Shown in pieces: positions 33,954 to 37,811 of a stretch of 37,811 nt of DNA; position 1 is the stretch's first letter, and every line of letters starts with the position of its first letter. The position numbers and the translations under genes were made by a program. The notes beneath the pieces are model-generated. The model saw only the letters and a list, made by a program, of their open reading frames with translations. It was not told the origin of the DNA and did no database searches. Origin of the DNA: Chloroflexota bacterium (GTDB taxonomy: Bacteria > Chloroflexota > UBA4733); NCBI GenBank assembly GCA_023381895.1, contig JAMCTA010000131.1:1-37811 (forward strand). Direction: 5' to 3'.

Positions 33954-35282
33954 TCACTGCGCGACGAGCCTGACCTCACGCACGTCGGTGCTAAAGTCCC
34001 AGCCCGAGGCAGAGAACTCTACCGAGTACACAAACACCGGGGGATCCGGGAGATCGCTCAAGACGAGATCCGTCTGAGGGGATGAAGCGGTGTACCACTT
34101 GCCGGCTACGACTCGTTGCGACTGGGGATCGGCGATGTAGGAACCTTCAGGCGGCAAGATATAATAGCCGTGGAACCAGCGATGTTCCGCCCCATTGCTG
34201 TCTCGGTAGTCAACGGAGACACGGAACGGATACTCCGACCCCGCGAGCCCACCCCCTGGTAGCGACTGGGCATTGATACGAAATGCGAGCTCGAGCTTTA
34301 CGTTGAGGAAGTCCTGTACGTCACGGTTGATCTGCTGGGTGAACGACACGGCTCGATGTTGTGAGTTCGACCCAACTGAAAAGAGGTGAAGATACGGATT
34401 CGTTCCACTCGCATAACTGAGATGATTTCCATACTGACCCAGCGGTTGTGGAGGATCGAACCCAACGTGCCACCCCTCAGGCAAGCCATCCGTACCTGGC
34501 TGCAATGACCAATTCACCAGCAGGTCCCAGCTGGCATGATCGGCGGTGATTGGCGCCCCGCCCATCGGGACAGTAGCACGCTGGTTACCATTGAGAACCG
34601 TCTCCCCTCCGGGCGCCGACACAACTGCCTGACCATCCAGCGTAAGGACCTGAGTGCTGCAGCAACTTATCGTGAAGGGCGCCGATCGAGAGTTACCACC
34701 GGAGTCGTTGACTGCGTGCGGCTGAGTGAGCCATACGTCTGTCGTTCCATCGACCACCTGAACGGTGGTACCGAGCGATACGACACTGAATCTTGACTGC
34801 TGGGAGTCGAACTTCACTACTGAAGCCTCAACCCGACCAGAATCAAGAGCAATTACCACGAGGCGACGCTCAGTGGAGAGAAGCTGATACCGGTTAGAAC
34901 GGAGCCGGACGACGGTGATCTCGGTATGCGGCCCTACGTGCAGCTCGCTGCCTTCCCAGAACTGCACCGTCGCAAAGGACTGATTGTCCTTGCCTGTCCA
35001 TAGCCGATCCCCGTCGCCAAGATGCTGATCACGGCTCGCAGGAGCAGGGCGCGCCCACGTCGGCTTCTGCACCAGAACTGATCCAGAGATCGCACTGATG
35101 GTTGCTTGCCGGGGCTCCCAGGCGGTGGACAGGTAATGGATGACTGCGTACACACTCCCACTCACGATGAGCAGAAATACGCAGCAGCCCAGCCAGATCG
35201 CTATCCAAGCAACGCGTAGGATGTTTGTAGGGCGCGACCGCCGCGAAGACGGGAGTGAGGCCGGTTGGATAGGAGTGATCAC
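33954..35282 (-). CDS. Membrane-anchored FecR-domain protein
   Basis: A 442-residue protein with a cytoplasmic tail, one membrane helix (about 23 to 48) and a large outside region. Residues about 58 to 230 resemble FecR domains: ISAISGSVLVQ, LHVGPHTEITVV and FSVVSLGTTVQVVDGTTDVWL. The C-terminal half is beta-rich with YPFRVSVDYRDS and RWFHGYYILPP, a pattern I cannot assign. Classical FecR proteins relay a signal to a sigma factor, but none lies here, so the role is open. The GTG has no ribosome site, and a -10-like TATACT lies 6 bases before it. Confidence 0.8.
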   Translation of the reverse strand: MITPIQPASLPSSRRSRPTNILRVAWIAIWLGCCVFLLIVSGSVYAVIHYLSTAWEPRQATISAISGSVLVQKPTWARPAPASRDQHLGDGDRLWTGKDNQSFATVQFWEGSELHVGPHTEITVVRLRSNRYQLLSTERRLVVIALDSGRVEASVVKFDSQQSRFSVVSLGTTVQVVDGTTDVWLTQPHAVNDSGGNSRSAPFTISCCSTQVLTLDGQAVVSAPGGETVLNGNQRATVPMGGAPITADHASWDLLVNWSLQPGTDGLPEGWHVGFDPPQPLGQYGNHLSYASGTNPYLHLFSVGSNSQHRAVSFTQQINRDVQDFLNVKLELAFRINAQSLPGGGLAGSEYPFRVSVDYRDSNGAEHRWFHGYYILPPEGSYIADPQSQRVVAGKWYTASSPQTDLVLSDLPDPPVFVYSVEFSASGWDFSTDVREVRLVAQ

Positions 35283-35288
35283 GCGGTG

Positions 35289-35294
35289 AGTATA
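35289..35294 (-). promoter_or_regulatory. Candidate -10 box next to the FecR-protein start
   Basis: TATACT on the minus strand is separated from the GTG by 6 bases, so transcription from it would begin at or near the start codon and give a leaderless mRNA. The -35 region has no good match (TCAAAG at 17 bases). Confidence 0.35.
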
Positions 35295-35322
35295 CCCACT
35301 ACGGTACGGCTCTTTGAGTCGG

Positions 35323-36336
35323 TCATCTCCGCCCTCCTAGGCCAAGAGTCTTGCGAGCATACTGCACACTTGCCTGGAAATGGGCGAGTTGCTGCTCGCG
35401 GAAGCGCTGCCGCGTCGTACCATCGCTCTGGTTACTCCAGTCAAGTGTGACTTGCTCGATCGGACCAGGCTTGCCGGTCTCAGCGAGATGGATGAAGTGC
35501 GCAAAGTCCTTTGCGAGCATCGTCGTATAGATATTCCAGAACACGCTTGCATCGTCAAAGTACGCGAGAAGCTTCGGGGGGCGGCCAGTGATGATCTCCA
35601 AGTCGATCGGTATGTCTCGATGCTGCATCTCGAGCGTGCCGAGAATCTTCTCGAGATCGACGTTACCCCAGCCGAGCGGAGACCACTGCGCCATAGCACC
35701 CTGAGGAACACACCACACACGGGTGTCGCGAAAGTGACTCGTCACGACGTAGGGAGCGAGGAGCGAAGCCGATACCATGGGGTCCTCTCCTCCGTAGGCA
35801 GGGTTTCCCGTATCGAGGCAGACTCCCACAGCGTCGAAGCCAACGGTCTCGACAATCTCTCTGAGCTCGCGCGCCAGTAGGTCAACACCGCCGTGATTTT
35901 CCACGGCGACTTTGACGCCGCAGTCCTTCGCCTTCGATGCGACGGCTCGCAAGGTCCGCACCGCCTCATCGATATGCTGAGACAATGGGACACTCCCGTA
36001 CCGGTCGACCTCCATCCCGAGAAAGCACCGGACGACGGGAGAGCCCACCACCACGGCCGCATCAAGCATGTCGCTCAGCTGCTGCTCCCCACTGCCGAGC
36101 TCTGGCTTGAACGACTGAGCAAAGCGCTCGAAGCTTCCCATACCCACCTCAATGGTGAGTCCCCGCTCTGCGGCGTAATCACGAAGCTTCGTCAGATAGG
36201 ATCGATCGAGAGAAGCAAAGTTGCCACGCTCAGAAAAGTGAACGTTATCCAGGTTGAGGGTAGCCGCATAATCGATGATCTGGAAAGCATCCCAGTCCTG
36301 CTCTCGGACGCTGTAGCTATCGATGCCTAAGCGCAC
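35323..36336 (-). CDS. Sugar-phosphate isomerase/epimerase-like TIM-barrel protein
   Basis: A 337-residue protein of the xylose isomerase-like (AP endonuclease 2) TIM-barrel superfamily. VRLGIDSYSVREQDWD starts the barrel. KVAVENHGG, VGVCLDTGNPAYGG, VTSHFRDTRVW and IDLEIITGRPP carry the likely metal-binding Glu, Asp, His and Glu. Members include sugar epimerases and inosose enzymes; the substrate is not shown. The GTG at 36336 has AAGGAGG at 5 bases and gives a start at the first strand, so I prefer it to ATG 36369. The divergent neighbour is an amidohydrolase remnant. Confidence 0.87.
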   Translation of the reverse strand: MRLGIDSYSVREQDWDAFQIIDYAATLNLDNVHFSERGNFASLDRSYLTKLRDYAAERGLTIEVGMGSFERFAQSFKPELGSGEQQLSDMLDAAVVVGSPVVRCFLGMEVDRYGSVPLSQHIDEAVRTLRAVASKAKDCGVKVAVENHGGVDLLARELREIVETVGFDAVGVCLDTGNPAYGGEDPMVSASLLAPYVVTSHFRDTRVWCVPQGAMAQWSPLGWGNVDLEKILGTLEMQHRDIPIDLEIITGRPPKLLAYFDDASVFWNIYTTMLAKDFAHFIHLAETGKPGPIEQVTLDWSNQSDGTTRQRFREQQLAHFQASVQYARKTLGLGGRR

Positions 36337-36500
36337 TTGATCCTCCTTGTTCTGCAACTCTGTAGCCATCAGTGATTATCCCAATTTGGCAGTCGCTCCT
36401 CCAACGTTGCTCGTAAGTACGGGTCGGGCGAGTTCCACTCCCGTGTCCTCAGTCCTATGCTACGCTATCCTCATTGGCCAGCGAGGTTGGGAGAAGGGCC

Positions 36501-36985
36501 GTGCTGTTCCACGGCGAGCCGCAAGACACGCCGACCGTCGATTGTGACGTTCACAACAGCTTTCGGGGGGCGAGGGATCTCCTTCCGTATCTCAAAGAGC
36601 CCTGGCGGACCGGTTATGCAGACGGCGACTTAGGCTACCCAGGTACGGGTTACTACAACGAAGTCGGCTTGATGCACCGCGACTCGGTCGCCCCTGATGG
36701 CACCGCAGTGAGTACGTCTTCGAACACGTGCGTGTGACGGCGCAACCCATTGAAGAGCCACCTCAAGACCGCTGGCTCCTCGGTATGTTTGAGATGATCC
36801 GCGCCCGTGACATCCTGGTGTTTTCCTTAGACTATCCGTACTGGGACTTCGATTCGCCTGTCACGGCTTTCCGGCCGCTGCCTCAAGACCTACGCGAGCA
36901 CATTATGTATTGTAATGCGCTCACTCTCTACGGTAACAAGATGAAACTCGCCGAGTCCTCGATACCGTCAACGGAGCGTGCTTAG
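36501..36985 (+). pseudogene. Amidohydrolase-2 family remnant with internal deletion
   Basis: Two pieces of one amidohydrolase of the metal-dependent TIM-barrel type lie in different frames. The first (from about 36501) reads VDCDVHNSFRGARDLLPYL, the N-terminal metal-binding DxH region. The second (from about 36698) reads SEYVFEHVRVTAQPIEEPP and then LVFSLDYPYWDFDSP and AFRPLPQDLREHIMYCNAL, the C-terminal end. By comparison with the family, around 200 central codons are missing and the frame changes near 36698 to 36709. An upstream start at 36474 is possible. The enzyme cannot be functional. Confidence 0.8.
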
Positions 36986-37662
36986 CGGCGGCGCACTTCA
37001 ATCGTGCCATCTCGATGGGCGATGATTGCCTTAGCAACGAGATCGAGAAATAAGCCATGCTCCACCACACCGGTCGTAAGCTTGAGAGCGCTAGCAACTT
37101 CGCTTGGACGTTCGAGGACTCCGAAAGCACAGTCGAGAATGAAATGTCCCTCATCCGTGGTGAAGGGCTCGTCGCCGACCATTCGCAGCGTGACCTGGCA
37201 TCCGAGTCGCTCGACGCGACTTCGTGTCGATTCCCAGCCATAGCGCACGACTTCAACGGGAACCGGCATCTTCTCGCCGAGCCGGCTGACGACCTTGCTC
37301 TCATCGACGACGACAACGAAGGCGCGTGCCGCCAACGCCACTAGTTTCTCACGCAGAAGAGCTCCACCGTGACCTTTGACCGCGTTCAGCGAGGGGTCGA
37401 GCTCATCCGCTCCATCGATGTCGATGTCGAGCGCAGGAGCATCACCTAGCGTCGCCATAGCGAGGTGGAGAGATTCGGCGAGCTGCTGAGTCGCAACTGA
37501 GGTGGCAACGCCCACGAAGTGCAACCCGCTAGCCGCCCGGTCTCCGAGGGCCCGAACAGCCCACGTGGCGGTGGATCCGGTACCAAGCCCGACACGCATA
37601 CCGTCCTGCACGAGCGCTGCTGCGCGCTCACCAGCGATACGCTTCAGAGCGTCCGCGTCCAC
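36982..37662 (-). CDS. rpiA: Ribose-5-phosphate isomerase A
   Basis: The enzyme interconverts ribose 5-phosphate and ribulose 5-phosphate in the pentose phosphate pathway. The 226-residue protein has GLGTGSTATWAV near residue 25, DIDIDGADELDP near 79, VKGHGGALLREKL near 94 with the catalytic Asp and Glu, and VVDESKVVSRLG. Length matches the family. GTG 37662 has GGGAGG 4 to 5 bases ahead. The stop overlaps the amidohydrolase remnant's end by 4 bases on the other strand. A palindrome sits just upstream of the gene. Confidence 0.96.
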   Translation of the reverse strand: MDADALKRIAGERAAALVQDGMRVGLGTGSTATWAVRALGDRAASGLHFVGVATSVATQQLAESLHLAMATLGDAPALDIDIDGADELDPSLNAVKGHGGALLREKLVALAARAFVVVVDESKVVSRLGEKMPVPVEVVRYGWESTRSRVERLGCQVTLRMVGDEPFTTDEGHFILDCAFGVLERPSEVASALKLTTGVVEHGLFLDLVAKAIIAHRDGTIEVRRR

Positions 37663-37691
37663 GCTGCCTCCCTGTCTCTTGATCGTGAGGA

Positions 37692-37704
37692 GTGTAGTCT
37701 ACAC
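37692..37704. promoter_or_regulatory. Perfect 13-base palindrome upstream of rpiA
   Basis: GTGTAG and CTACAC flank a single central T, 30 bases upstream of rpiA in the divergent spacer. Size and place fit a repressor operator, but no regulator can be named. Confidence 0.35.
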
Positions 37705-37784
37705 GGCGGTATGCTCAGAGCCCGCCGGATATTCACAGGGCCGTGAGCGCGGGAGCATAACGGACACAGAGAGTGGAGGTCTTA

Positions 37785-37811
37785 GTGACAGAGCTGGAGA
37801 GCGTAATAAGG
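37785..37811 (+). CDS. Start of a gene cut by the right edge
   Basis: A GTG is preceded by GGAGG at 5 bases and opens a frame of nine codons (VTELESVIR) that runs off the window. Its strong ribosome site and divergence from rpiA support a real gene. The short start would suit a transketolase, another pentose phosphate enzyme, but nine residues cannot show this. Confidence 0.45.

Noticed and set aside
33459..34085. Plus-strand frame of 208 codons across nnrDE and the FecR gene
   Set aside because: It lies antisense to two real genes, is Ser/Arg/Thr-rich and has no motif or ribosome site.
1..37811. tRNA genes, CRISPR arrays, transposons and integration sites
   Set aside because: None seen on reading both strands: no tRNA-like arm pattern, spaced repeats, transposase motifs or flanking repeats.

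Overview
This window is ordinary bacterial chromosome from a moderately GC-rich organism. Genes are tightly packed on both strands, Shine-Dalgarno boxes are strong, and roughly half the starts are GTG or TTG. The mix of families suggests a Chloroflexota-like or other deep-branching, mostly monoderm lineage: a DUF4012 protein beside a DUF2723 mannosyltransferase, a MacB-like export system with a lipoprotein adaptor, PPi-type phosphofructokinase, a fused NAD(P)HX repair enzyme, and an ABC ATPase with an AbrB-like tail. The lineage is inferred from gene content only; no rRNA or marker gene is present. I saw no tRNA, rRNA, CRISPR array, insertion sequence or phage gene. No gene-free stretch exceeds about 300 bases; the longest is the 210-base divergent spacer between carA and the first VOC gene.

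Layout. 1-1484 (minus): carA then carB (cut by the window edge), pyrimidine/arginine precursor synthesis. 1695-2692: a VOC protein, a cupin and a small membrane protein. 2849-6892 (plus): HIT hydrolase, UbiA-type prenyltransferase, a degenerate aldo/keto reductase, coaD, a second VOC protein and an isochorismatase-fold hydrolase. 6917-14981 (minus): lipoprotein adaptor, large FtsX-type permease and two ABC ATPases, followed by PPi-dependent phosphofructokinase. 15076-15888: alpha/beta hydrolase. 15985-22473 (minus): five overlapping genes for surface glycosylation, in transcription order DUF2723, DUF4012, polyprenol-phosphate GT2, GT2, GT4. 22531-26390: NUDIX hydrolase, then (minus) hisD-hisB and fabG-thioesterase. 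26494-29519: YtxH-like protein, an unknown protein and topA. 29586-36336 (minus): sugar-phosphate isomerase-like protein, FecR-domain protein, nnrDE, an NtrC-type regulator, a small unknown protein and an Ldh-family dehydrogenase. 36501-37662: a decayed amidohydrolase and rpiA. A new plus-strand gene seems to begin at the right edge.

How the parts work together. The export cluster looks self-contained: adaptor, permease and two complete ATPases, the first with an extra swapped-hairpin-like domain. The glycosylation genes overlap by 4 to 20 bases throughout and probably form one unit that makes a polyprenol-phosphate sugar and moves sugars onto a surface acceptor. The regulator, the 80-residue protein and the dehydrogenase are translationally coupled. 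The most notable items are the mirror-symmetric kinked helical hairpin of the adaptor, the ATPase-AbrB fusion, the DUF4012/DUF2723 operon, the amidohydrolase deletion remnant and the altered GAFTGA loop of the NtrC-type regulator.
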